Origin: a virus
DNA: 24,270 nt
Virus record (IMG/VR): IMGVR_UViG_3300010885_020433
Span: 1 to 24,270 of that record
Direction: 5' to 3' (one strand)
Shown here piece after piece: positions 1 to 6,464 of the stretch; position 1 is the stretch's first letter; each line of letters opens with the position of its first letter. A program made the position numbers and the translations under genes. The notes below the pieces were generated by a model. That model did not search any database. It worked only from the letters and a program-made list of their open reading frames with translations, and had not been told where the DNA came from.

Positions 1-1304
1 TCCACGCCATAACCACCAGCGTCACTACTGACCAAGACACGGATGTTGGGATCTGTATTGAATGCAATTTTGTTCTCCTCTTTTGTCTTAGCGTCTATCT
101 GGCCGGTGTAGATGTGAGATCTCTCAACGCCTAATCTTTCTTGAATCATCTTTACCATGTCTACGTAAGTAGCAAAAATCACTACTTTGTTGTCCGGCCT
201 CTGATCAAGAAAGTTGGTTACGTACTCTAAAAGAACTTTTAATTTAGGTGAGTCTACAATGCCATCTAAGTCGCCATCATTAACTAAGTCGTAAGCGTAC
301 TGTGAGCCTTCACCATTAGCCTCAGTAAACTTCCTAGCGCTTGTGCGAATCAAGTCAGGGTGTGAGCAAAGCATCTTTAAGCAACCAACTTTAGACATAA
401 TAGCCCCACGAACTTCATCAGCCCGAACGTTACTACCACCGTCAAACCCATAATGGGAGTTCAAGCTAAAAGACCCACCAAACATATCTTGCGCTTTATC
501 TAACTCTAGCAACAAGTCGTTAGTTATTTTTGTGTAAAGCTTGGCGGCTTTCCTATCAAGAACAATAGAGATAGGTTCTTTATGAATGGAGTCTGGAAGA
601 AAAGGGGATACATCTGGATCACCTTGCGACTTTCTTACAGAAGCCTCTTTCATCTTCTCATGGAGCATAGGCAGATTACGATACCGCTCTACACTTCCCC
701 AACTGTTCCTTACGATAAAAGCCTGGTCAAAAATATCAAAGCGCCCCAGAACGGTGTTGTCTACAAACTGCATAATGCTGTACAACTCTTCTGGCTTACC
801 ATTCTCAATGGGAGTTCCGGTAAGAGCAAACTTAATTGGAGAAAAGTTTAATCGCTTTACGTGCAAAGACCTTTTGGACCTAAAAGACTTAATAGCAGTA
901 GCCTCATCTAAAACTACAAAGCCATGCGGAAGATCTTTGACGAGGCTCCAGTCATTAACTACCTGTTCGTAGTTCATAATGATGTAGTCAACGCCGGACT
1001 CTCTCCAGTTAAACGCATCTTGATATTGCTTAGCGCGTTGTTTAGGAGTTCCGTCAATAACTAACGGCTTAGAAGTACCGTCAGTAAACTTAGTTATTTG
1101 ATTAGCCCATTGGTATTTAAGACTAGATAAACAGATTACTAACCCAGGTTCTTTAATGGTGCGATTGTCCATAAGACGCTCTAAAGCGGCAATTGTTAAA
1201 ACAGTCTTGCCTAAGCCAAGATCGTATGCGACAAGCATTTGTTTTTGCTTGCACATACGATCTACGGCTTCGACTTGGTAGGGTAGAAGTTCCCCAGTAA
1301 ACAT
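1..1304 (-). CDS. SNF2-family DEAD/DEAH-like helicase, C-terminus cut by window edge
   Basis: This is a superfamily 2 ATPase/translocase of the SNF2 type; phage versions sit in replication and recombination modules and remodel DNA or protein-DNA complexes. I translated it from the only open frame running to base 1. Seen: a Q-motif-like LPYQVEAV (residues 7-14), Walker A DLGLGKT (28-34), a Walker B/DEAH-type LDEAT (132-136), motif III LTGTPIEN (161-168), and near the cut end the second RecA lobe with VVIFATYVDMV (motif IV) and VLVSSDAGGYGV (motif V). About 434 codons are present; the last motif (VI, arginine finger) lies outside the window. The ATG at 1304 lies 1 base past the stop of the lysin gene, with only a weak ribosome site, so translation is probably coupled. 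The family is certain; the exact role is inference. Confidence 0.93.
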   Translation of the reverse strand, partial: MFTGELLPYQVEAVDRMCKQKQMLVAYDLGLGKTVLTIAALERLMDNRTIKEPGLVICLSSLKYQWANQITKFTDGTSKPLVIDGTPKQRAKQYQDAFNWRESGVDYIIMNYEQVVNDWSLVKDLPHGFVVLDEATAIKSFRSKRSLHVKRLNFSPIKFALTGTPIENGKPEELYSIMQFVDNTVLGRFDIFDQAFIVRNSWGSVERYRNLPMLHEKMKEASVRKSQGDPDVSPFLPDSIHKEPISIVLDRKAAKLYTKITNDLLLELDKAQDMFGGSFSLNSHYGFDGGSNVRADEVRGAIMSKVGCLKMLCSHPDLIRTSARKFTEANGEGSQYAYDLVNDGDLDGIVDSPKLKVLLEYVTNFLDQRPDNKVVIFATYVDMVKMIQERLGVERSHIYTGQIDAKTKEENKIAFNTDPNIRVLVSSDAGGYGV

Positions 1305-1305
1305 G

Positions 1306-1722
1306 TTAGCTAGGCATCTTAGTTAACTGTAGGTCAACATCGTTGTACTGTGATGCCCAACCTAGGTACTTCTTACCCCAATGCTTTTCAAACCAATCAA
1401 TGTGCACTTCGCCGATGTAACCAGGAGTAGGTGCATCTGTAGAGATAACCACATCCTTCTTATCGGACTGCATCGCCACATGCCCATACTGGCCACCCTC
1501 CCAAAAATGAACGGCACCGACACCTGCCTTCTTTGGATCGGTATGGCGGTGTGCTTTAGGCACATGATTCCACGCGTCAATTGCTGATGCGTACTTTACG
1601 GGCAGACCCCAAGCGTTCTGGCAAGTCGCATGACAACGACCTACTGGAATGTCCTTGTGCTGAAGACGCCATACGTTCATGTGTGAGAACGCTTGCATCC
1701 CTGTAATTCTTGATACTGGCAT
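1306..1722 (-). CDS. CHAP/NlpC-P60-like cysteine peptidase, probable endolysin
   Basis: A 138-residue single-domain protein that looks like a papain-fold peptidoglycan hydrolase. Seen: a CQNAWG segment with candidate nucleophile Cys34 (Cys30 is the alternative), followed by a helix, then GVGAVHFW and YGHVAM with candidate catalytic His81, an STD strand (94-96), and a closing WGKKYLGWASQYND segment. The order Cys, then an 'AVxFW...GHVAM' strand pair, then 'RWGxxYLGW' is one I recall from small lysin domains in actinobacteria and their phages. There is no cell-wall-binding domain and no signal peptide, so it would need a holin or another export route. An AGGAG site lies just before the ATG and overlaps the stop of the 26-residue membrane peptide gene. 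Its placement between primase and helicase genes is unusual for a lysin. A virion-associated or non-lytic role cannot be excluded. Confidence 0.75.
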   Translation of the reverse strand: MPVSRITGMQAFSHMNVWRLQHKDIPVGRCHATCQNAWGLPVKYASAIDAWNHVPKAHRHTDPKKAGVGAVHFWEGGQYGHVAMQSDKKDVVISTDAPTPGYIGEVHIDWFEKHWGKKYLGWASQYNDVDLQLTKMPS

Positions 1723-1731
1723 TTTGATCTC

Positions 1732-1812
1732 CTACAGATCTTTCTCAAAATAAATAGCAGCAACTATTGCTATGCCTAACAATACACCTAAAATGCTAAC
1801 AATAGTTAACAC
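1732..1812 (-). CDS. 26-residue single-span membrane peptide (possible holin-like or accessory lysis peptide)
   Basis: A GTG-started micro-ORF read directly from the sequence. It starts inside the last codons of the primase gene and stops just before the lysin gene. Its product is almost wholly one hydrophobic helix (LTIVSILGVLLGIAIVAAIY) followed by a short charged tail ending FEKDL. An AGAGG-type ribosome site lies about six bases before the GTG, and its stop codon TAG forms part of the AGGAG site of the lysin gene, so the two look translationally coupled. This position suggests a lysis partner such as a minimal holin. Known holins are usually longer, so the function is inference. It is too short to be certain that it is a gene. 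Confidence 0.5.
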   Translation of the reverse strand: MLTIVSILGVLLGIAIVAAIYFEKDL

Positions 1813-2762
1813 GATAAACCTCTTACCCCATACAAAATAGCATGCTTTGCTGAGGCTACACCCTGTCTAATTTCAAACCTACTCATCCCGCCAATGTCTT
1901 TCATATCTGTATGTGAGTAATCAAAAAACCAAGCATCTTTTCCTTTTTTTAACAGATACTCAACCATTTTTTTGGATGCGGATAGTCCGGCATCATCGTT
2001 ATCTAAAGCAAAAATAACTCGGTCAGCGCCCATAATGTAAAACAATTGTTCGCTAGAAACCATGGATCCGTAAATAGCAACCCCCCCAGTAATACCTACT
2101 GACTCAAGCCGAACAACATCTAATGGAGACTCCACAACTATCATATCTCCTCCAGGATACTGTTGGTAGCCATACAAAGACATACTCTTTTTTACACCTG
2201 CTGGGTAGTTATTAAAGTATCTAGTTGTGTGACCTTTTTCTTGCCAGCCTAAAAGCTTTCCAGTTTTAATTTGACGCTGAGGAATTATCCAATTAGATCC
2301 TTTTGCACTCCACAAAAGCTGGTGCACATCTGCGGCCTCTTGCGTGAGGCCTCTAGAGCGTAATGCTGGCAAGGGTGGAGCAGAAAAAGCCGCTAAAGAT
2401 GCCTCTGAAATGTAAACCAAATCTTCAAATACTTCTTTAGGTTTAAATAAAGCTTTCTCTACAATGGTTAAAAGGTCTCCGCCTTTGTTAATCCATGAGT
2501 GCGCTTGATCTAAGTCGTAAGACCCGTCTGCTAACCTAAACTCATTTATCTTAGCGACTAGGAGAGACAGGTTCCCTTTAAATTGGCATGAGAAACAAAT
2601 GTGAGCACCCGTATCAGCATTGATGTACCAAGACGGATTTTTGTCCACCTTACCTGTGCGCTCTTCGTGTGCAGGACAAAGGCCTTGGACTTCGTTCCCT
2701 GTAATACTGGTGTGCTCAATACCTAAACTATCTAGGATATCTACCATCTCGTCGGGGGTCAC
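1806..2762 (-). CDS. DNA primase with zinc-binding and Toprim domains
   Basis: A 318-residue DnaG-type primase that would make RNA primers at the phage replication fork together with the DnaB-like helicase encoded just upstream. Seen: an N-terminal CHC2-type zinc site with Cys29 and His32 in CPAH and Cys56 and Cys59 in CFSC; and a Toprim domain with the glutamate motif VVESPLD (Glu211), a YGSM turn, and the metal-binding DNDD (254-257). It is shorter than bacterial DnaG and lacks the C-terminal helicase-binding domain, as is common for phage primases. The start is a GTG that overlaps the helicase stop (GTGA), with GGAGG four bases upstream. The functional call is secure from the two motif sets together. 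Confidence 0.92.
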   Translation of the reverse strand: MTPDEMVDILDSLGIEHTSITGNEVQGLCPAHEERTGKVDKNPSWYINADTGAHICFSCQFKGNLSLLVAKINEFRLADGSYDLDQAHSWINKGGDLLTIVEKALFKPKEVFEDLVYISEASLAAFSAPPLPALRSRGLTQEAADVHQLLWSAKGSNWIIPQRQIKTGKLLGWQEKGHTTRYFNNYPAGVKKSMSLYGYQQYPGGDMIVVESPLDVVRLESVGITGGVAIYGSMVSSEQLFYIMGADRVIFALDNDDAGLSASKKMVEYLLKKGKDAWFFDYSHTDMKDIGGMSRFEIRQGVASAKHAILYGVRGLSC

Positions 2763-3988
2763 ATGTCCTCCGCAGTAATCTCTCGGAAGTTACCGGTATT
2801 CCAATCCCAAACTAATGAGACTTCCATAGGGCTACAGTTACGACCAGCAAGAAGTTTTAAAACGCGTGTGTCTTCAACCGCATCGTCTTCGCGCTGCAGG
2901 GCAAGCAAAACGTCAGCATCCTGGAAAAAGGAAGAGGAGTAACCGATAGAGTCAGCGGTAACTTGACCTTTACGCATCTTCCACTCAAGAGCCTGTGTAG
3001 AAATGATGATAGGGATCTGGTACTTCTGGGCTAAGCGCTTCATTGAGCGAGTAATGTTAGTCAAAGCAAGAGCGGTGTTGGCTTCGCCAGACTGCTCATC
3101 AATCATCAAATAAGTACCATCAACAAAAAGAACATCTGGTTGAAGTAACTGAACCTTGTTCGCTAGCCCTGAAATAGTCGACGCACTAGAAGACTCGCTA
3201 AGCCAAAACTTATGCTTCATGGTAGCCATACCTCTGAGCTTGGCTTGATACCTAATCTCTTCATCTCGCGTAAGGGTGCCAGTAGTTAATCGGTGATGGG
3301 ACATACGCGCCCTCATGGCGTCGTAACGATTGATCTGTTCCTGATTGCTCATCTCAAAAGATTGAAATACTGGAACAGCGCCGTTCATATGAATGTTGTG
3401 CGCCATTTGCAAAGCAAGAGTAGATTTACCAGTTTTAGGTGGAGCCACAATTACAATCAGTTGACCTTTTTGAATACCGCTGGTGGCAGCATCTAGGCTT
3501 TTAAATCCGGTAGCAAGACCGCGCAAACCGTTCGGCAAGTTCTTTCGTTCTACGTACTCATCCCAACGACGCTCCGCTTCAAACGTAATGTCAACGTCAG
3601 TTACGGATGTTAAGCCGTCTTCCTCAAGCCTAGCCAAAGTCTTCTGCATTACCATCATGGCAGCTTCATGGTTGCCAGAGTCACTAACAGTAAGAGCAGC
3701 GCTGTGAATAGCAGAGTTAATGATGGATGCGCGTTTTGCCTCAATCAACTTATCCACTAAATAGTCAAGGTTGTCTGTGGAATCCGTAAACTCGTACGTA
3801 GGGAAGTTGTCCCTAATTATTTGCAAAGTAGGGCACTCACCATAGTTAGTGTGGTGATCCCTAACGTATTCCCAAAGTCTTTTTTCTGAGTCGTTACTAA
3901 ACCAAGATGAAGTAACCCCTCGCATAAACAGGGGAGTAAAGTTTTTGTCTTGCAGTGCTCGGCTTAGTAGTCGTTTTTCGTAGTCCAT
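2759..3988 (-). CDS. DnaB-like replicative DNA helicase
   Basis: A 409-residue hexameric helicase of the DnaB/RecA superfamily (SF4), expected to unwind the fork. Seen: an alpha-helical N-terminal domain (about 1-110), a linker, then the RecA-like domain with Walker A PPKTGKST (183-190), FEMS (211-214, a DnaB helicase signature), Walker B VLFVD (286-290), ISTQ (329-332, the usual sensor position) and GRN near 382, in the place of the arginine-finger region. The usual VDYLQLM segment reads VDGTYLM here. AAGGGG five bases before the ATG overlaps the stop region of the preceding gene. The DnaC-like loader, initiator candidate and primase are encoded in the same operon, giving a nearly self-contained initiation set. 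Confidence 0.95.
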   Translation of the reverse strand: MDYEKRLLSRALQDKNFTPLFMRGVTSSWFSNDSEKRLWEYVRDHHTNYGECPTLQIIRDNFPTYEFTDSTDNLDYLVDKLIEAKRASIINSAIHSAALTVSDSGNHEAAMMVMQKTLARLEEDGLTSVTDVDITFEAERRWDEYVERKNLPNGLRGLATGFKSLDAATSGIQKGQLIVIVAPPKTGKSTLALQMAHNIHMNGAVPVFQSFEMSNQEQINRYDAMRARMSHHRLTTGTLTRDEEIRYQAKLRGMATMKHKFWLSESSSASTISGLANKVQLLQPDVLFVDGTYLMIDEQSGEANTALALTNITRSMKRLAQKYQIPIIISTQALEWKMRKGQVTADSIGYSSSFFQDADVLLALQREDDAVEDTRVLKLLAGRNCSPMEVSLVWDWNTGNFREITAEDM

Positions 3989-3997
3989 GTGATCCCC

Positions 3998-4393
3998 TTA
4001 AAAGTCTAGTCCCCAGCTACCATACATAAATTGGTTCTCTGGGTCAATTACGCCTACAACCTCTGGTCTATAGGGCAAATCCGTCGCCAGTTTTTTAGGC
4101 GAAGCATAGTGTGAATAGTATCGAAAAGGATTAGTACCTACCCGATCTAAGTTGTTGTAAAGAAGCTCTAATTCATCATTGTCGTACTCAAATGAGACCA
4201 GCTCTAGTGTGATACCTGCGTGAGTAGTGTAGTTGTAAAACTTGTTTAAAAGAATCCTGTCAAATTTAATGTCCACACTTTTTACTGGGATGAACTTAAA
4301 CTTTTTTTCAATTATTGGAAACTTTATTAACAGGACATCTGCATTTACAAGTACACGCTTTGGCATATCATTGCTCAAGTCGCCCTTGTACAT
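3998..4393 (-). CDS. Conserved-looking protein of unknown function in the replication operon
   Basis: A 131-residue protein that I do not recognise with confidence. It is a mixed alpha/beta sequence with an N-terminal strand KRVLVNADVLLIKFP, a central TTHAGITLELVSFEY segment, and a C-terminal block reading YRPEVVGVIDPENQF followed by YGSWGLDF. The N-terminal strand and the late VVGVID strand faintly recall HAD-like folds, but the DxD motif such enzymes need is absent (it reads NAD), so an enzymatic call is not justified. The ATG directly follows the stop of the SWIM-protein gene (TAAATG), and the DnaB helicase gene follows after nine bases, so it is part of the replication transcript. Confidence 0.75.
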   Translation of the reverse strand: MYKGDLSNDMPKRVLVNADVLLIKFPIIEKKFKFIPVKSVDIKFDRILLNKFYNYTTHAGITLELVSFEYDNDELELLYNNLDRVGTNPFRYYSHYASPKKLATDLPYRPEVVGVIDPENQFMYGSWGLDF

Positions 4394-4690
4394 TTAACAG
4401 GTCTCAATCCGGCCATGCAATAAAATGAATTTTCTAAAGTCTTCTGGAGACTTGTTAGCCTGTGCCAGTTCTACATCAGTGTAGGGTCGGGAAATCGGAA
4501 GTGGGTACTTGCCACCATTCTCTTTAGCCTTTGCACTAACGTACTTTACGTGCTTGCACTTATTAGTACTCGCAAAACCTGGACAAGTACAAACGTAACC
4601 TTTTGACTTTACGCTGCTTACTTCATAGATACCAGGACCCGGATTGTAACTCTGGCTAAGGAAAACTTGTAGGGTCTGTGGTGAAACCAT
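4394..4690 (-). CDS. Small SWIM-type zinc-finger protein
   Basis: A 98-residue protein with a SWIM zinc signature: Cys34-Thr-Cys36, then eight residues, then Cys45-Lys-His47, in the sequence VCTCPGFASTNKCKHVKYV. SWIM fingers bind DNA or mediate protein contacts and are known from SNF2 helicases, transposases and Rad51-associated proteins; the phage also encodes an SNF2 helicase (1-1304). The rest is basic and helical, and no other domain is visible. An in-frame ATG at 4702 overlaps the stop of the loader gene, but the ATG at 4690 has GGAG six bases upstream, so I chose 4690. The protein's role is inference; DNA binding in replication or recombination is plausible. Confidence 0.8.
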   Translation of the reverse strand: MVSPQTLQVFLSQSYNPGPGIYEVSSVKSKGYVCTCPGFASTNKCKHVKYVSAKAKENGGKYPLPISRPYTDVELAQANKSPEDFRKFILLHGRIETC

Positions 4691-4696
4691 GATCAA

Positions 4697-4700
4697 CTCC
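4697..4700 (-). promoter_or_regulatory. Ribosome binding site deciding the SWIM-protein start
   Basis: GGAG on the minus strand, six bases before the ATG at 4690. It lies inside the coding sequence that would result from the alternative ATG at 4702, which argues for the downstream start. Confidence 0.6.
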
Positions 4701-4701
4701 A

Positions 4702-5391
4702 TTATTTCCGCAAATCCCCTCGTATAGATTCTAACTCAATTGTGACAAAAGCTTCGTGTATAAAGGAACCGGTTGCTGATCCATAAACGGATTCCCAAGC
4801 ATCTACTGGAAGATTAGTGGTCACAATAGTAGGAAGACCTAGATTAAAACGAGTACGCAGTACGTGATGAAGCATGGTCTTTTGCCAGCCTGATCCGGAG
4901 TTGTGCTCCTTGCCAACATCATCAATGATTAGTGCCCTGATGTTGTAGGCATCGTCTGGGCACTCTCCATGAATACCTAAAAACAAGCGCTCCTGCTCGT
5001 CGGTGCCGCCACTAATGAGTTCGCCTTTTAACTCAATCAAAGAATTAAAAGTAATGAAATAACAAGGCTTGATCAGCGATCGGTTCTCTGCAACGCAAAA
5101 AGCCTCAAGAGGGTAATCCCTTAGCATGGCTTGAATGACAGAAAGAGCCAGCGTAGTTTTACCGTGACCAGGCTCACCTACAAGAAGTAGACCTTTTCCA
5201 CAAGTAGGCTGACCATCTGCACGGATTACGTCCCCATTTTTTACTTTAGCTATCCACTTCTTAATGATCTTTAAATCATCGGAAGTAACTTCAGTGCAAT
5301 CTTCAAGCTCCCAACCTAGACGAGCACGTGGGATTCCAGCGGCCTGAACCCATGTCTTTCTTCTAATAGGCAGGTCATCAACGCTAAACAT
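4702..5391 (-). CDS. DnaC-like AAA+ helicase loader
   Basis: A 229-residue AAA+ ATPase of the DnaC/IstB type, expected to load the DnaB-like helicase onto melted origin DNA. Seen: Walker A GEPGHGKT (72-79), Walker B ALIIDDVG (153-160), a sensor-1-type TTN (191-193), and an arginine near the C-terminus (ESIRGDL). An upstream in-frame start at 5529 would add 46 residues, but that stretch is the out-of-frame reading of the CxCxxCxC gene and is not protein-like. The ATG at 5391, overlapping that gene's stop by a few bases and preceded by GCGGGG, gives the normal length for the family. Together with the winged-helix gene upstream, it forms an initiator-loader pair comparable to lambda O and P. Confidence 0.9.
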   Translation of the reverse strand: MFSVDDLPIRRKTWVQAAGIPRARLGWELEDCTEVTSDDLKIIKKWIAKVKNGDVIRADGQPTCGKGLLLVGEPGHGKTTLALSVIQAMLRDYPLEAFCVAENRSLIKPCYFITFNSLIELKGELISGGTDEQERLFLGIHGECPDDAYNIRALIIDDVGKEHNSGSGWQKTMLHHVLRTRFNLGLPTIVTTNLPVDAWESVYGSATGSFIHEAFVTIELESIRGDLRK

Positions 5392-5575
5392 CTTTAGCCC
5401 CGCATACGCAGTTTCCGCAACCGCACCCACCATCCTCAGTGTCCTCAAGGGCTTGAATGTAAGCAATTCTTTCACGCATACGCTCAATAGTTTCTCTAGT
5501 AATACCGGCTTCTCTGTAAGCCTTTTCAACTTCAGTAACCTGACTCAACTCAAATTCACGACTTATGTCACTCAT
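5384..5575 (-). CDS. Small protein with C-terminal CxCxxCxC cluster
   Basis: A 63-residue protein: a charged helical N-terminal two-thirds (about 10-45, rich in Glu and Arg) and a glycine/cysteine tail with Cys51, Cys53, Cys56 and Cys58 (GGCGCGNCVCG). Four closely spaced cysteines suggest metal binding, although no His or distant Cys completes a classical zinc finger. Its ATG overlaps the end of the winged-helix gene and its stop overlaps the loader ATG, so it sits between initiator and loader in a coupled chain. I do not recognise a named family. The alternative view is that this stretch is the N-terminus of the loader in another frame, but the codon-like composition and junction geometry favour a separate gene. 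Confidence 0.7.
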   Translation of the reverse strand: MSDISREFELSQVTEVEKAYREAGITRETIERMRERIAYIQALEDTEDGGCGCGNCVCGAKDV

Positions 5576-6464
5576 CTTCTAACCATTTCTGTGATTGTTT
5601 GGCTTGCGTAGATGCAAGTTCTTTTTGTGTATCTGTACGTAGCATAGCATTCGCCTGTTCGTGGAAAAAAGCAAATTGCTTAATGAAAGTTCGCCAAAGC
5701 TTTTCTGCATTAGTGAACTTGTCATGAGAAATACTTCTGAAAAATAGATCCACCATCAAGTATTCGACCTCACCATTGGTGGAGTAAATCTTTCTAGCAT
5801 GGCTAAGAGCCGAAATAAAATTAGTCTTACCAACTTGCCAAGGTGGGATGTTCCATAGATCCCTAACTCTGTCAGAGAACTCATACGCAATGTCAGTAGA
5901 CGTCCATTTTGTCAGATGCTTTTTTCGACCACGGATAGCCTGGCGAACAGCGGCCTTGGCTTCTTTCTGAGCAATGACATCCTGCTGGGCACGAGCTTTT
6001 TGCTCAGCAATTTCCTGCTCGTAATCATCTGTTCCGGTGCTATCAAAAATACCTTCCCAACCACCCATATTCATGCCCTCATTTATCTCAGATTCCACGT
6101 GTCGGAGGGTGTCTTTTTTACCCTCCGACTCTTGTTTACTATTTAGTATATTTATATATTTAGTATTAAACTGCTGAATCAGACTGTCGGAAAATCCGAC
6201 CGCTGCAGAGGTCGGAAAATCAAACCCTATGAGCATCTGTAGATAGTCTCTTCCATGCTGAGTTATCTCAACCTCGTAGTTGTATTGCTGACCTACCTTG
6301 TCACGCCCTCTGCGCAAATATCCAGCGTTTTCTAGCTCACGGGTAGTCTCATCCCAATAATGCTTCCCACCGTGCTTAAAGTGGCTCTGTAGGGCTTCTC
6401 TAGTGGGTCGTACGTCTTGGAATACACATGCAAAAAGAGCGCCCAAGGCCCTAGGTGAAATCAT
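5568..6464 (-). CDS. Winged-helix replication-initiator candidate (lambda O / DnaD-like organisation)
   Basis: A 298-residue protein with an N-terminal winged-helix-turn-helix domain (about 5-80: a helix with TREALQSHF, a recognition-like helix YWDETTRELENAGYL, then a wing with RRGRDKVGQQYNYEVEITQHG), a low-complexity linker (about 85-145), a charged coiled-coil stretch (149-178), and a C-terminal helical domain (about 185-275). The DNA encoding the linker carries the GTCGGA repeat cluster and AT-rich tract described separately. A helicase loader gene follows. This arrangement (DNA-binding N-domain, origin inside the gene, C-domain for partner contact) matches the lambda O plan, so I infer a replication initiator. 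A transcription-regulator role is the alternative. Start ATG overlaps the upstream stop as ATGA. Confidence 0.8.
   Translation of the reverse strand: MISPRALGALFACVFQDVRPTREALQSHFKHGGKHYWDETTRELENAGYLRRGRDKVGQQYNYEVEITQHGRDYLQMLIGFDFPTSAAVGFSDSLIQQFNTKYINILNSKQESEGKKDTLRHVESEINEGMNMGGWEGIFDSTGTDDYEQEIAEQKARAQQDVIAQKEAKAAVRQAIRGRKKHLTKWTSTDIAYEFSDRVRDLWNIPPWQVGKTNFISALSHARKIYSTNGEVEYLMVDLFFRSISHDKFTNAEKLWRTFIKQFAFFHEQANAMLRTDTQKELASTQAKQSQKWLEDE
6101..6129. repeat. Perfect 9-bp inverted repeat with GTCGGA arms
   Basis: GTCGGAGGG (6101-6109) and its exact reverse complement CCCTCCGAC (6121-6129) flank an 11-base T-rich spacer. No U-tract follows the stem on either strand, so it is a poor terminator. 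It reads more naturally as a paired protein-binding site or origin hairpin. Confidence 0.8.
6141..6166. repeat. Direct repeat ATTTAGTAT in the AT-rich tract
   Basis: ATTTAGTAT occurs at 6141-6149 and again at 6158-6166, a 17-base period, inside the AT-rich stretch. Repeated AT-rich units are typical of DNA unwinding elements. Confidence 0.65.
6186..6221. repeat. Palindrome and direct repeat of GTCGGAAAATC
   Basis: GTCGGA-AAA-TCCGAC (6186-6200) is a perfect 6-bp-arm palindrome. Its left part, GTCGGAAAATC, recurs at 6211-6221, exactly 25 bases downstream, which is about 2.4 helical turns. These are the second group of iteron-like elements. Confidence 0.8.

Larger units (their letters stand above)
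6096..6221. other. Candidate replication origin inside the initiator gene
   Basis: Five copies of the hexamer GTCGGA lie in 121 bases: forward at 6101, reverse at 6124-6129, forward at 6186, reverse at 6195-6200, forward at 6211. Between the two groups is a 40-base tract (6131-6170) with only five G/C bases. This resembles iterons flanking a DNA unwinding element. It lies in the linker-coding part of the winged-helix gene, as the lambda origin lies in O. Function as an origin is inference; the repeats and AT-rich tract are seen directly. Confidence 0.65.

Noticed and set aside
5392-5529. A 46-residue N-terminal extension of the helicase loader
   Set aside because: It is the out-of-frame reading of the CxCxxCxC gene, lacks family similarity, and the ATG at 5391 fits the junction pattern.
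6101-6129. The 9-bp inverted repeat as a transcription terminator
   Set aside because: No U-tract follows the stem on either strand and it lies inside a coding sequence; the surrounding GTCGGA copies fit an origin better.
5916-6146. Plus-strand frame over the initiator gene
   Set aside because: It has no ribosome site and is opposite a well-supported gene; its composition is explained by the sense strand.
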